Of a DNA stretch of 64,000 nt, positions 42,012 to 54,590 are shown piece after piece. The translations under genes were made by a program, and so were the position numbers. The notes beneath the pieces are model-generated. The model saw only the letters and a list, made by a program, of their open reading frames with translations. It had not been told where the DNA came from and ran no database searches. The stretch comes from Phaeosaccion multiseriatum (Eukaryota; Ochrophyta, other classes): NCBI GenBank assembly GCA_965112735.1, contig OZ218955.1, positions 248,001-312,000 on the forward strand, read 5' to 3'. Each line of letters begins with the position of its first letter. Within the stretch, counting starts at the first letter, position 1.

Positions 42012-44070
42012 ATGCCTCCTTCGGCAGGAGAAGGGGGGGGCGCAGTGGCCAGGACGCGCGCGCCGAGGCACGCCCCACCAGCCCCCAAGCGAAAGGCGGC
42101 GAATGGAGACCATGTCCTCGGGGCTCCGCTACGAGGGGCCATCGAGGTGGAGCAGGCGTCCAGCAGCCGAGGTAGACGGAGTACGTGTGTAAGGGCCTTC
42201 TGCACATACCCACTGAAGGTAATGCAAGGAAAGTCGAGAGAAAGCCCCCTACTTAGCCGCCACCTCCACAGGGCAGACGGTGCTTCCCTCCCCCCCCCCC
42301 TTCCCTCACGAATGCTCTGCTTCCCTGTTTTACATCCCGTCCCCCCCGCCTCAGCTCATAGTTCCATCCCTGCCGAGCTCGCAGGCCGACTGCGTGTGGA
42401 TATATGCTCTAACCTACGGCGGGGGGCTTGTGGCCGGCGACGAGGTCGGGCTCCTCGTGGATGTTGCGAGGGGCTCCAGCGCCGTGCTTGCCACGCAGGC
42501 CACCACCAAGGTGTTTAAGAGCGAGCGGGCAAGAGCAAGCCTCATGGTCCCTCAAGCCGTAGCAGTTGGTGATGCAGGAGTTGCTGATACACCACCACCA
42601 GCAGTTGGTGATACAGCAGCAGCAGCAGCAGGAATAGGAGGAGGAAGAAAAGAGAGGACTCCACCAAGTGCAGGCCCGAGCAAAGCCTCGGTTATTGTCC
42701 GGCGGCGCCCTACCAGTGCGGCCCAGTCTCTTCACGCCAAGCTGGGCAGCGGGGCTCTCCTCGTCGTCGGTGAGTCGTCTGTTCGTGCAAACATGGATAG
42801 TCCAGTCATATGGGCAGTTGTATGCGCCAAGAGCTCTTATATTGCGGCCATACGGGCCAAGAGCTCTGTATTCCAGTCATATGGGCCAAGAGCTCTGTAT
42901 TCCAGTCATATGGGCCAAGAGCTCTGTATTCCAGTCATATGGGCCAAGAATCACTAGCCGCGGTCAGAGTTAGGTTAGTATTGTCTGACTAACGCCCCCG
43001 CCCCTCTTTCTCCCGCCCCTCCCGCCCCTCCCATACACCCCCCACATACGCATGGCGCGCGCGTGTGTGTGCGTGCGTGCGCTTACAGTGCCCGACCCTG
43101 TGAGTGCTTTCTTGGACTCAAAGTACGTGCAGAGGCAGCGCTTCTCCCTGGGCCCCGACAGCAGCCTGGTGTTGGTGGACTGGCTCACCTCTGGGCGGGC
43201 CGCCATGAGCGGCGGGTCGGGACCTGAGCACTGGTCCTTTCAGAGCTTCGAGAGCACCAACATTGTCTCGTTGAGAACACCACGCAAGGAAAATGAGGAG
43301 GAGGAGGAGGAGGAGGAGGAGGAGGGGGAGGAAGAGGAGGAGGATGAGGAGGAGGGGGAGATTGAGGTCATCAAAGAGACTGTGCGGCTGCAGCAGCCCG
43401 GTCAGCAACCAGCAGGCACTCCTCCCCTGCATTCGACTGTGGTAAGAGAAGGAGGATATGCGATATCTTCTCTGCCTCTCTCCGTGTCTCTCCCTTTCTC
43501 TCTCTCTTGTCCCGTTCTGTCTCTCTACTGTCTTCTCTCCCCCCCCACCTCTATCTCTTCTGTCGCTCTTGACCCCCTCGCCCTGCCTCTCCCCCTCAGT
43601 ATGTGCCCTCTTTGTTGTGTCTCTGCCTCTTCACCATCGCCCATCTCTCCCCGCCCCAACCACATCCACTGCCATCTCCTTCTCAGGCGGAACGAATGGG
43701 AGTCATCAAATGCGTGGCGAACGTGTTCCTCCTCGGCCCCCGCACCGCCACCCTACGCCGACACGCCCCCACCTTCCTCACGCCCCTCGTGCAGGCCACT
43801 CTCAAGGGAGGGGCAGCCTACGTCCTGCCGACTGCTGAATCGCCAACAGCATCACCAGCTGCTGCTGCTGCTGACACTGTATCACCAACTGGTGATGCTA
43901 ACCCTCCGCTGGTCAGCATGGGCCCCATTGGGCAGAGCAGTGACTTTGGTGTTGTGGTGCGCATCGCTGCGGAGAGCACGGAGGCCGTGTACTCAGTGCT
44001 GAGAGGCCTCCTTGCCCCTCTCAAGGAGGACCTCGGCTCGGCCCCGTATAATGAAAGGGGGCTGGCATGA
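42012..44070 (+). CDS. ureD: Urease accessory protein UreD, 4 exons, 452 aa
   Basis: Exons 42012-42218, 42355-42769, 43089-43441 and 43687-44070, GT-AG and in frame. UreD is the scaffold that binds apo-urease and, with UreF and UreG, delivers Ni2+ to the active site. Landmarks: CTYPLKLIVPSLP, YALTYGGGLVAGDEVGLLVDV, GSSAVLATQATTKVFKS, PDPVSAFLDSKYVQRQRFSL, SLVLVDWLTSGRAAMSGG and a late MGVIKCVANVFLLGPR segment. Length exceeds the usual 270-300 residues because of low-complexity inserts: an Ala/Pro/Gly stretch with AVGDT-like repeats in exon 2, a Glu run in exon 3 and a Ser/Ala stretch in exon 4. The N-terminus has no plastid presequence, so a cytosolic place is likely. Confidence 0.92.
42830..42953. 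repeat. 29-bp minisatellite in UreD intron 2
   Basis: Three near-identical 29-bp units starting at 42873, 42902 and 42931 (core CCAGTCATATGGGCCAAGAG), preceded by two diverged copies (from about 42812). They lie inside intron 42770-43088. Confidence 0.9.
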
Positions 44071-45519
44071 GGCGTGAGTGATTGAAGGGAGAGGGTGCTG
44101 TCCTGATACAAAGGGAGCGGCCTGGCGCGAGGAAGGGCCGGAGTGGGCGCATGAGAGAGCGCCTGAGTGAGTGCATGACGGCCTGAAGATTTTGCCTGAG
44201 TGAGCGCCTGGGTGGGTGGGGCAGACATCGTTGGGGCAGCATTTGAACGGCAACAACAACAACAACAACAATAGCCCCATCCCAGCCTAGTGCCAAGTGG
44301 TGATCTCATTCGCGTACGCCTGGGCGTCCCATAGCAGGACAGCGGCTCAATGCCATGGCTCTATACCACGGCTCTGTGCCACGGCTCCATGGAGCTCCCC
44401 ACCGCAGAGCGAGGAAGTGTCGTAGGTGTCGTCCCTGCTGGAGAGGAAGGGCAGGTGGAAGCATATGGTGGGAGAATGCCCGCCCTTCCCCCCCGGGGAC
44501 TGGGCAGACACCAGGCACTAAGGCACTAACAGAATGTGGAGGAAGGCTGCAGCAGGATCTGGGCTGCTTTGTCGAGGAGCAAGGAGGAGCAAGGAGGAGT
44601 AAGGAGGAGGAAGGAGGAGGAAGGGGGCGCAGCAGCAGATGCCTGACATTGATGCAAGAGGAGCGAGAGTTTCGACAGGGAGAGAGTGAAGAGGGGACGA
44701 GAGAGAGAGTCGGCCTTGATGTCGTCCGCTGCCATCCGTCGCTGCTCCCTTGCCTTGCTGCCAGCCCCCCCCCGCGTCACCCTCCATCCCGGCCACCGGA
44801 TGTTTGCTCCAGGCTTCCCCTCCCGTTCAGCCCCGCCCGCCCGGCTGACCGGACCGACCTCTTGGCAGGCTTGACTGACGTTGGTTGGCCTTGGCTGGCT
44901 AGTAAGTCAATGAGTGACCTGCCTCCGCCTGGCCCAATGAATACATATGGAAGGTATATGGGCAGAAAGGAGGGGAGGAGGGAGGTGTTCTCTACGTGGT
45001 GGACTGAGTATGTCACTGAAGGAGAGGTTTCCAGTTTCCAGGAGGAATTCAGGAACCCCTCCGTCCCTCCCTCCCTCCCTCTCCTTTTGAGATCACCTCA
45101 ATTTAAGACGACAAGGTCCACACGTGAAGCTCCTCCCAACCTCGAGTTCCCTGCCCGCGAGGCGCCAACCACTGACTGTTCTCGTATCACGACGGTGGAG
45201 TGCGTGCTCTCATCTCAGTGTGTGGTCATTGTGTGCTCTTGCTCATGTTCCTAATAATGTCTACAATAGATATGCCAGTAGATGGCAGAGGATGCGCAAA
45301 CTAGATGGCAGCGCACAGGCACATGCGGCATCTTACTCAGTGCTGCTGTGTCCGTGACACCACCCCCCCCCCCCGCCTCCTTCTGTGGTCTCCCTCCGTC
45401 GCCACCTCTGCCCCTCCCCCCTCCCTGCACGCCCTGCTCCCTCCCCTGTCGCTCCATAGCTCAAAAAGGCGACTCCCTCTCTCTTCCTTCCTCTCCCTCC
45501 CTCTCTCCCTCTCTGCGTA
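44071..45519. other. Convergent intergenic region, no supported gene
   Basis: 1.45 kb between UreD and the PP2C gene. It holds a (CAA)n run at about 44251-44271, a short CACGGCTCTGTGCCACGGCTC repeat near 44367-44393, and GGAGGAGCAA repeats at 44577-44625. Long open frames here are low in complexity and show no domain. Confidence 0.5.
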
Positions 45520-48500
45520 TTATGCATCGAAGAGCTTCCGTCGCCCAAAGCCCTGCTCGCCCCCCCCCCCACTCCGGATATCCCCCCCCTCCACCCTGTG
45601 TCCCCCCGCCCCGCCCTCCCCCCCCTCTCGAATCTTGGGCAGCAACACCAGCATAGCCGTAATATTGTCTGTGGACCCCTTGGATAGCGCCATTCTCTTG
45701 AGTGTGTCACACGCCGCCACTACATCCGCCGCCGTCGCCATCTGCAAAGCCTCCTCGGTGCCCCCCAAACACGCAAAGATGAGCTCTCCTGCCTCCACAC
45801 AGGACATTACATCCCACACCCCGTCGCAGGCAAGCAGCAAGAGTTGGCAAGAGGTCGTGGATCGTTCCGCGTAGCAGATTTCCGGGTCGACAGTCACCAC
45901 CTGCAGGTGCACAGGCAGGTCCGCGCGCTGCTTGTAGTAGAAATCCCCAAACGCTCGACTCGGAACCACACTCTGGGACACCGCGTCGGGATGGTACAAG
46001 ATGCGATGCACAATGGACCCGTCGTCGCACTCTCGCGGCTTCACGCCCCCGCCTGCCGCCACCACCCTGGCTAACTCCTTCGGGACCTTGGCCGTGTGGT
46101 CATACGTCATTTCGCGCACCTCCAGATCCACCCTTGGCGACGACGACCCTGACTCTGGCGACGACCCTAGCGAATAACCAACCGCTGCTGCTGCTGCTGC
46201 TTCTGCTGCCTCTGCCTCTGCCCCGCCTGGAGAGGCCGAGGCCCGGGGTCGGGGCGTGTAGAGAGCGACGCGTGAGTCTCCCACCCAGGCCACCACCACC
46301 TTATCAGCGGTCACCACGGCCACCACGCCCGTGCTGCCGCTGCTGTCCACTGCCTTAAAGTGCTTCTGGCTCTGGTCCTTGCCGATACGGATTACATCCA
46401 TGCGTCGCTCGCGCTTGAGCTGCTCGTCAATATCGATAAACGCCTCTGCTAGGGCCTGTCCAATGAGCGCCACACTGCCCTGCTCGTACACGGCCTCCTT
46501 CCAAGCGGGCCGGGCGACGAGGGTGGGGATGAGCGTGTCTGACACAAAGTGAGACACGTACTTGCCTCCGTGTCCGTCAAACACGCCGAATATGCCCGTA
46601 TCCGGTCGCATCTCATCCAGCGGGGACTGCGTGCATACGGTGTCTTCCATCTCCACCCTCCACCCCGGCGCGTCAGCGAAACCATGGGTCAAAGCGTCTA
46701 CCCCCTCCGCGCCATTGCTCTCCGGCCTCTGCTCCGGACACAGGGCGCTATCCCCCACCGCATATAGGAGCTGATCAACCTCCGGATTCCGCTTCCCCTT
46801 GACGCTCCAGGCAACCGGTGTCCTCCCCGCCAGGTCCAAGGGTGCGTGCTGCCCCATGATTGAGCCCACTCCTCCCCTCCCTTCCTGCTCCTCCTCCATC
46901 CGCCCCTTTAGGTAAAATACGGTCTCTGCGTGCCCCTCGGTGGCGGCGACGGCCAATGGCGTTCGCCCCTGCAGATCTACGCACCACACACTCACCCCTG
47001 GCTGCTCTGCGATGAGCTCTACCATCTCTACACAGCCTACATGGGCGGCCACGTGCAGGGGAGTCCAGCCGTCCGTCGGGGGCTGAACCTGAGACACAAA
47101 TCTGCGCGTGGGCAAGCGCGTGGGAGGAGGATGGCAGTGGATGGGGAGGAGGGGGGAGAGGCAGTCAGTTGCGGGGGAGTAGGAAGGAAGGAAGGAAGCA
47201 AGGACGAAGGCGGAAGGAAAGGGGAGCATAGCGTCACACCGTGGCCTCACGGAACTCTAATTCAAATTCTAATTCTACCCCCGTTTGGCTTAGACCGCAC
47301 CAAACACACGTGAGTGAATGAAAGAGCAAAAGGGTGCTACGTAATGATCAATGTTCATGTTCATAACATCGATATTCACATGTATGCAACGAACAGAACC
47401 GATACACACAAAACAGACAGGAGTGCGAGCAAGCAGCAGCACGAAAGAACACGAGCGAGCCTAACAAAGTAGTCAGTCAGTACAACTGCGAGCCTAACAA
47501 AGTAGTCAGTCAGTACAACTGCGAGCCTAACAAAGTAGTCAGTCAGTACAACTGCGAGCCTAACAAAGTAGTCAGTCAGTACAACTGCGAGCCTTACAAA
47601 GTAGTCAGTACAGTCAGTACAGTCAGTACAGTCAGTACAGTCAGTACAACCAAACACACACACGCCTTGAGCAGAGCGGCACGCACGCACGCACGCACGC
47701 ACTTCCTTACTGGCTTACTGACCTGCAGGTGGCCAGGCTAGGGTTTGCGGTCATGTCTTGCTGCACCTTCTCCAGCAGCTCTCTCTTCCAGGCATCCACA
47801 GTCAGCCCCTTGCGCCGCATCACGGCCTGCACGCACACACACACAAACACACACACACAAACACACACACACACACACACACAATGTGCACCGGGGTGGG
47901 GGGAGGAGGGCAGGGGGATTAATATAATATATATATATATATCGGGTCAGTGTTAAAGCAAAGCACCGCAAAGAGGAGAAAAGCGCCATAGAGAGTAACG
48001 CCTCTAATCCACCGTAGAGGGGAGGGGTTGTAGCGTACCTTCTCTCTCTCTCTCTCTCCTCCCTCCTCCCCCTCTCCCCCTTCCCTCGTCCAACCGACCC
48101 CCCCCCCCCTCCCCCCTCCCGCCGCTCCTCCGTGACCCACCGTTGAGGGCTTGTAGAGGTCCTTGAGCACTTCGTCGAAGAAGCGTTTCATGGCGTGCCA
48201 CTCAGAGTTGCTCATGCTCATCGTCTGAGAATGGGATACAGCACGCACGGACACACGCACACACGCATGCACATAGACCAGTCCCGCACGGTAAGACAGG
48301 GACACAGAGAGACAGAGAGAGAAGGGGAGAGACGACGGCACACGCGCGCACACACACAGATGGCGACAGAAACGAAAGTACGCACAGAGAGGGAGAAGCA
48401 GGGATCAGGAGGACATTCAGAAGAGAGCAACATCGTCGAGCACCAGAAAGCATCTCCAGAGTAGAGAGGAAGGGTACACAAAGAGACTTCTCTCCCTTTC

Positions 48501-50227
48501 TCTGCCCCCCCTCCCCCTCTCCTTGTCCCTCCTTCCTGCCCCATACGCCCGCTTCTCTCCTCCCGTACCTTCGCCGACTGTCGGGCCGCCTCTACGATTT
48601 TTGCCTCAATGACTTCCTTGGGCAGCAGCGGAGCCCTCCCCGGCAGTGGGCTGCCATCCGAGATAGACATGCCTCCGAAACGGTCCATCACACTCGACTG
48701 CGGCGTCTGCAGCCGCCCCCCTCCCTGCTGCCGCTGCTGCTGCTGCTGCTGCCGCTGCTCCTGCTCCTCCTGCTGCCTCCGCTGGCTCTCCAAGCGCTCA
48801 CTCGTCCTCTTGCTCGTGGACAGGCGCAGTACACCGGGAGATCTCGTCCTTCCGCCACCGCTTGCTCCCTGATGCCCGCTCTGCTGCTGCAGCAGCTGCT
48901 TCATCTGCTGTCGACTCGGCGGAGGAGAGGAGTAGTTGGGAGCGGGTGGGGTGGTGACGTCTCCCCCGCCGGCCCCTGTGCCTGTGCCTGTCGTGCGCCT
49001 CCCCGCCACAGTGGCTGTCCTGGAGGGACTCAGTGGCGGTGTGGTGTGGTGCCGTGTGTTGATTTGGCCCTGGCGCACTGGCGAGTGGGGCTGACGGCCT
49101 CCGTGTTGTCGAGAGAGGGCGTCCTGTTGGTCCTGCTCGAGCTGCTCATTCTCCCGCATGGATAGGACCACCGGCGAAGGTGTGGGTATCCGAGTCGGTT
49201 CTTCCCCTTCCCCCGCCGCTACTTGGGCCCTGACTGCTGCTACTACTGCCGCCTCCGAGGCCGCTGCCGCCGCTGCCGTTGCCGCCGCTGCTGCTGCTGC
49301 TGCTGCGGCTGCTGGTGACGGGGGCAGTGCGGGGTGTCCGTGTGAAAGGTCGCTTAGGCCGTCCATACCGCCATTCTGATCCTGCATGCCGCCGTTGCTG
49401 TACTCCGCAACCCTCCCACTTCCACTCTGCCCTAATCGGTTCTGGGAGCGAATCATCATATCCTCTAATGTAGAGCGATTGCCGCGGAGCCGGTCTCTAA
49501 GCTCTCCGTAGACCGCCGACTTGGTTCATGGCGAACGACAAGCATCAGAAGCAACAGCAGCAGCAACAAATGGGGGAAAATCCAACCAGCACCAGCGAGA
49601 GAGAGAGGGAGAGGAAAAACAAAGATGATGCAAAGCGAGATAAGAGATATGACGAGTAGCAAGGGGTCGGTTCCACCAGTCTACGTATGACTGACAATAG
49701 ACGGACTGAGAAGGTAGGACACGAAGCTTGCTGAAATACCTTCGGCCGCCTCACCCAAGAGAGGGGGCGGCAGTTTACATATACACCCCCGCCCAGACAA
49801 CCTAAACACTTACGTCATTGGTTTCATAGTCCACCACTCGATGGACCAGCCTCCCTGAAGTCGATCTGCCGTCAATTAACATGCCCCCCCCCTCCGAAGT
49901 CTCGGCTACCCCATTCCCTCGTCCTCCCAACGATCCACCACCACCATTAGGCAAGTGGTGTTGCTTCTCCTCCGCGGCTGCAGCGTCTGCTGCTGCTACT
50001 GCTGCGGCGAGTGGTGATGGCTCAAGCTCGTCTCGTGCGAACTCTCCCTCCTCTCTTACTTCTCCTCCTTCTCGCTGTGCAGCGTCTGTTTCGGCGGCTT
50101 GTGCTTCCTCTGAGGTTGGCGACTTCAAAGGGCTCCCATTACTGACCAGAAGCGAGCTGTGAAACTGGCCCAAGTACTCGTCCGCAAGCGCAGCGTACTG
50201 CGTCATGGCCTCCCTCTCTGAGGACAT
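45520..50227 (-). CDS. Ankyrin-repeat PP2C-type protein phosphatase, 5 exons, 1044 aa
   Basis: Exons: 50227-49814, 49519-48569, 48224-48141, 47826-47723, 47101-45520; all in frame. The C-terminal 350 residues form a PP2C (PPM) Ser/Thr phosphatase: VEMEDT, FGVFDGHGG (metal ligands around D693), SGSTGVVAVV, AWVGDSRVALY, SRAFGDF, ACDGVWDVMS and STDNITAMLV. Before it lie ankyrin repeats (GWTPLHVAAHVGCVEMVELI, GRTPLAVAATEGHAETVFYL, GRTPVAWSVKGKRNPEVDQLL). The first 500 residues are Gln/Ala/Ser-rich and largely disordered, with RSTLEDMMIRSQNRLG and MKRFFDEVLKDLY helices. The usual Arg of the RxxMED start is replaced (WRVEMED), and the SRALGD motif is SRAFGD. Target unknown. The fusion suggests ankyrin-mediated substrate or partner binding. 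Confidence 0.9.
47452..47650. repeat. 33-bp minisatellite passing into a (GTCAGTACA)n repeat, PP2C intron 4
   Basis: Four to five 33-bp copies with core GCGAGCCTAACAAAGTAGTC, then about five 10-bp TCAGTACAG units to 47648. All are within intron 47102-47722. Confidence 0.92.
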
Positions 50228-50616
50228 CGTAGTGGCCTCTTTTTGTTGGTGAATGCCGTCTTTAAATCATTCAGTTTCACTTTCAGTTTCTGCGTACCGC
50301 ACACCCCCACATATAAAATCGATACAACCGATATTGTATGGCCACCTTGCCCCCTTCCTCTCTTTCTTTCCTAGTGTCGTATCCTCCTGAGCAAGCCAGA
50401 GCCGCCTGCGACGAGAAGCCACAAACCAGGTGCCGCCCCCCCGCCAGCAGCCAGCCGAGAGTGTGCACAAACAAGAAAATCCGGGAGGGTACTAGCGCAC
50501 GCGCCCGCACACCAGGAAATCACAGCGCCCCAGCCCCTCCGGTTATTGAGGGGCTCCCCGAGAGGCACCGTCGGCAAGAAGACTTGAGCAAGCTCTGCAC
50601 GCAGCAGCCAGATGCG
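50228..50616. promoter_or_regulatory. Promoter side of the PP2C gene, unique sequence before the duplication
   Basis: About 390 bp left of the duplicated block. It contains a CAGTTTCACTTTCAGTTTC direct repeat near 50272-50291. No gene seen. Confidence 0.4.
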
Positions 50617-50762
50617 ACGTTTGTAGACCATGATACGTCAATTTGAGTCCCACAGAGTACGATCCGACGAGTTGGGGCTCTGAATCACCTGTGTAGAGAT
50701 CTGAGGAGCCACTGGGCCAGAAGCGAAGAAGCCAGGCTGGGCCTTCGCAGAGAAACCATGAG

Positions 50763-50934
50763 TTCGACCCCTGACGTGCTATGGCCCACATTCTCGATAG
50801 CATGCTATCTGCCGCCGGCGATAGCAGATAGCACACCGGCTGGCGCCGGCGAACGATAGCAGATAGAACGTCGGCTGGCTGGCGCTGATGGCGCCGGCGA
50901 TAGCTAGCAGGTAGCGGATAGCAGAGAGGGTTGA
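50763..50934. mobile_element. MITE-like element A, with ATGAG target duplication
   Basis: Bounded by 5-bp direct repeats ATGAG at 50758-50762 and 50935-50939. Inside are TTCGACCCCTGACGTGCTAT at the left, and GATAGC/GCTATC palindromic words with CCGGCTGGCGCCGGCG. The right terminal repeat is degenerate in this copy but is clear in element C, which occupies the same place in the second duplicate. No coding capacity (172 bp). Confidence 0.65.
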
Positions 50935-51154
50935 ATGAGTGGGGTCGAAGGGAGAGAGAAGAAAGGGTAGAATTTCGAAGGGCCGATTGAAGAGGGAGGG
51001 GGAGAGGGTTTACGGCATTTTCCCGGCATTTTTGCATTCCAAACGGTTTCATGGGCCCCGACCCCCCCGCCCCGTTTTGAATTAAAGAGTTAGCTATGCA
51101 TCCCAAAACACAAGAAAAAGCGCTCCAGCCAGTGGCAACCAGTCCACACCAGCG

Positions 51155-54100
51155 ATGGGGATGGCGTTGTCGTCCTTGCTGGTGCGCGAGGGCCACAGCG
51201 ACTCTGTCAAGCTCGTGATGTGCGAGAAATTTGTGGATGCAGACACGCTTGCCACCTCTGCCGACAGTGGTGGTGATGAGGCTTCTAGTACGCAGGGAGG
51301 GCGCATGATGACAGCAGTGTATTTGGATCAATACGAATCCCTCATACCGTCGCCCCTGCCCCCGCAGCCCAAGATCACGTTGAAGAAAATGGCCCTCGTC
51401 CGGTGAGTCGCTCGCCTTCGGCCGCGCGCTCTTTTGTTGCAGCAGGCCTTCTTACAACCAGAAAAGCTTAGTTCTGATCCACACCCACCACACGAGGCAG
51501 ACACCCCGCCCAGCAGCTATGGCATGGTGGCACCAGTCAAGCAAAGATGAGTTCTTTCTTCCTCTCTCCCCCCTTCTCCATGTCACGTGGCACACCATCC
51601 CTCGCTTTCCCATTGCCGCCTCTTTGTCAATTTGCTTGTCCCACAGGAAAAGCTGGCAAGACATCATGAATGGGACAGCCGCGGGGTATCTCAGGTAGCT
51701 ATCAATTGAACAAATTGTGCACCTGGTGGATGGACAGATGGAGGCCACTGGCGGCTGGCTGGCCTGCTGACTCTGATTGGTCATGTCCCATGATTGTTAT
51801 CCACAGTGGGGTACTACCCCGCGCCGCGCGCGGGGATTAAGTAAAGCTTGCCATGCCATGTTCGTTTGTTCCCGGCCGGTACGAAATCCTTCAGCTCCTG
51901 CTGCTTGACTTGCCGGATGGCTGGAGCGAGCGATCACCCCCTCAAATCACTTCTCCTTTTTGTTGCCCCGACTTGCTGCACTCTCTTCGCATTCTGTCTT
52001 GGTATGGCTGGGCGATTGGACACAGCTATGTTGACAAGTTTAACCTTGGGCAGCAGTCCAAGAAGCTTCACGACCGCCAAAGGCCGGTGAGTTCAGTGAC
52101 GATGTTCTACGACGCCGTCTATACCGAGTACTTTCGGACACACCCGGATGCCAGAGCCTTGTTCAAGGGGTCCATGGTCAAGCAGGTGAGGAGTGAGTCA
52201 GTGAGTGAGTGGGTGAGTGAGGGAGTGGGTGAGTGAGTGGGTGGGTGAGTGAGTGTGGGAGGGGTGATGGTGGGGGAGGTTCCCCCCTCAGGCCTCCCTC
52301 CCCTCAACCTTCTCTTGTATCACCAACAGGGCAAGATGCTCGTCGCCGTGCTGTCGAAGCTCTGCACTCTCGACTTGGCTGTGGACAATAAGGACATCAT
52401 GTCTGCTCTCGAAGGGCTCGCAGACAGGCACGTGCAGTACGGAGTGCTGCCCACTCACTACGGGGGAATGGGTAAGTAGTAGACACCTGGCCCACTCAAG
52501 TGCTGGACTGGACTCGACTTGTTTGATTGACTTGTGACTTGACTAACTGACTTACTTAGGGTCACATGTCAAGAACTAACAAACCATCTTGCTTACTGGA
52601 GTACCCCGTGCTCTGTGGTATACCCTTGTGTGTGATCCACGTACTTGCACTTACTTGCAGGGTTTGCCTTCCTGCACTCCCTGGCACTGTGCGCGGGCGA
52701 CACTTGGGATACGGCCAACGCCGAGGCGTGGCTGGAGGTATGTGTGTGTGCGTGTGCGTGTGCGTGTGCGTGTGTGTGTGGCTGTGTGCGCGCGTATGTT
52801 CGTGTGTGTGTGTGTGTGCGCGCGCGAGTGTGTTTGTGTGTATGTGCGCACGCGTGCGCCAGCGTGTGTGTGTGTGTGTGTGTGCGTGTGCGCGCATTTC
52901 CATCGCTGTCGTCTAGTAAGCTCGCTCCCTGCGTGGCCTTCCTGCTCCTGTTCCTTTCGCTTGACACTTGCTTGACAAACTGCAATTGCTTGACTTGGCG
53001 CAGATATTCAGCTTCGTGTCAATCATCATGATCGTGGGCTCGAGCAGGCGGGTGGAGCTCAACGGAAGGTTAGTAGCTGCAAGCAGAAGAAAGCCGACAT
53101 CAATCTTACGACCGACAAGGAAGACTTCTTCCTACTTAAGCTTCCCTCCGCACCGACCTCGGGTGTTTGCTTGTTTGCATGCGGCAGGGACCGAACTAGA
53201 AGCGGCGTGCTGGAGCACTGGCAGCGACGGTTACAGCTTCAGCAGGCAGCGAACAGAGTCCGCAGGTAAGAGCGAGCACCAAGCAAAAGCCCAATTGCAG
53301 TGAAGCAAGCAACAGTTGAAAGCCAAGCTGAGTAGGGGCACTTTGTGCTTGTCGGATTGTTGGGCTTGGTTGAGGACTGATCACCCCCTCCCTCGAAGCG
53401 CGCACGCACACAAGTTGCTTTTTGGTGCCTTGTCTGTGCTCCAAGCATCTCAATACAGTGGCACCATGGCTGCTGCTGTTGGTACACTGGTGGTGTACTG
53501 ACTGCTGCTGTTGGCTGGTACCGGTCTTTGTATTGTCTTCCTCCTCCTCGCTCGGCGGCACAGGTCTGTGGCCTCAGCCTGTCTGCAGGCCACGAAACCC
53601 AGCAGCATCAGCAGCAACAGCAACAGCAAAAGTAGAAAGAAGAGTGAATGCGGTACAAAGCCAACAAGGGCCGATAAGACGCGTCCTGTAGGGGAGGATG
53701 GTGATGTCGGTGAGTGTATGGCCGTGGAGGAGGGGAGCAACCCGAGCACTGATCCACCGAAAGCTCCCACTGGCAGCCCTTGCCCGTACCACCACCACGA
53801 GCAGAAGGAGGAGTCTACCCCAGCCTCTGTGCTGAACGGCGAAGTAGGAGACAGGAGAGATGATGCAGTAAGGGGAGACGGGGAGAACACGAAGGAGAAG
53901 AATATGGAGGAGGAGGAGCAGGAGCAGCAGGAGGAGGAGGAGGAGGAGGAGGAGGAGGAGGAGGAGGAGGAGGAGGAGTGGGCCCCCTGTCCACTGCTGG
54001 AGGAAGACCGAGTATGGAGCGGCGAAGGTTTCACCGCCAAGAAAGAGGGGGTGTTACAAGGGGAGGTAGAGTCCCGAGGACTCGTGCAAAGACTCGCGGT

Positions 54101-54254
54101 TGCAACCGGTCAAGACCTAGACGGCATCAGCAGGACGCCTAGTAGCTATGGTAGCAAGGGCCCGCGCTCACTCCTGGCGAACCACCCTGAGTCAGTTCGT
54201 GCGAAGATTTCCCGCAGTTTTAGTGGGCGGAAAAGGGTTAGACCCAAGCAGTAG
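51155..54254 (+). CDS. Globin-domain protein, duplicate copy 1, 8 exons, 502 aa
   Basis: Exons 51155-51402, 51647-51694, 52026-52185, 52330-52471, 52661-52737, 53004-53068, 53188-53265, 53564-54254. The middle is a globin fold spread over exons 1-6: A-helix [13 protein letters not shown] (W86), then an insert of about 35 residues, B-helix [23 protein letters not shown] with the CD-corner Phe, [10 protein letters not shown] (E-helix), [15 protein letters not shown] with the likely proximal His H186, then [20 protein letters not shown] (H-helix). Exon 7 encodes a basic coiled segment. The large last exon is disordered, with a run of about 20 Glu, and ends VRPKQ. Ligand-binding or redox-sensing roles are possible; the function is unknown. 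Start ATG 51155 is chosen because upstream sequence lacks a conserved frame. Confidence 0.82.
52738..52895. repeat. GT/GCGT microsatellite expanded in copy 1 intron 5
   Basis: About 155 bp of GTGTGCGTGT-type repeats. The matching place in copy 2 (57227-57252) has only about 25 bp, so the intron is 266 bp here and 132 bp there. Confidence 0.9.
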
Positions 54255-54306
54255 CCCACCACAGATCGTTTAAGTGACTTCAAAGGAACCACTCAAGAAA
54301 CTGAAA

Positions 54307-54342
<36 letters not shown>

Positions 54343-54406
54343 AGAAAAAGACGCGCAGTGCTGGCTGGCAGTCTTCATTTGCGTGTGCTCACACCTCTTG
54401 TCATGG

Positions 54407-54590
54407 TCGACCCCTGACGCGCTGCCTATCGCCCACATTCTCGATAGCACGCTATCGCCCCCCCCCGATAGCAGATAGCGCGCCGGCTGGCGCCGGCGAT
54501 AGCGGATAGCACGCCCCCACAACCCTCCCCCCTCCCAAAGCCGGCTGACGCTGGCGATAACGGATAGCGGATAGCGCGTCAGGGGTCGAT
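54407..54590. mobile_element. MITE-like element B, inserted in copy 1 only, CATGG target duplication
   Basis: 184 bp bounded by CATGG at 54402-54406 and 54591-54595. The ends are inverted repeats: TCGACCCCTGACGCGCT at the left and AGCGCGTCAGGGGTCGA at the right, perfect over 17 bp. The body has GATAGC/GCTATC words and CCGGCTGGCGCCGGCG, as in A and C. The second duplicate has an uninterrupted sequence at the equivalent place (about 58700-58715). Confidence 0.82.

Noticed and set aside
44355-45254. Plus-strand open frame of 299 codons after UreD
   Set aside because: Low complexity, no recognisable motif, and lies in a convergent intergenic space.
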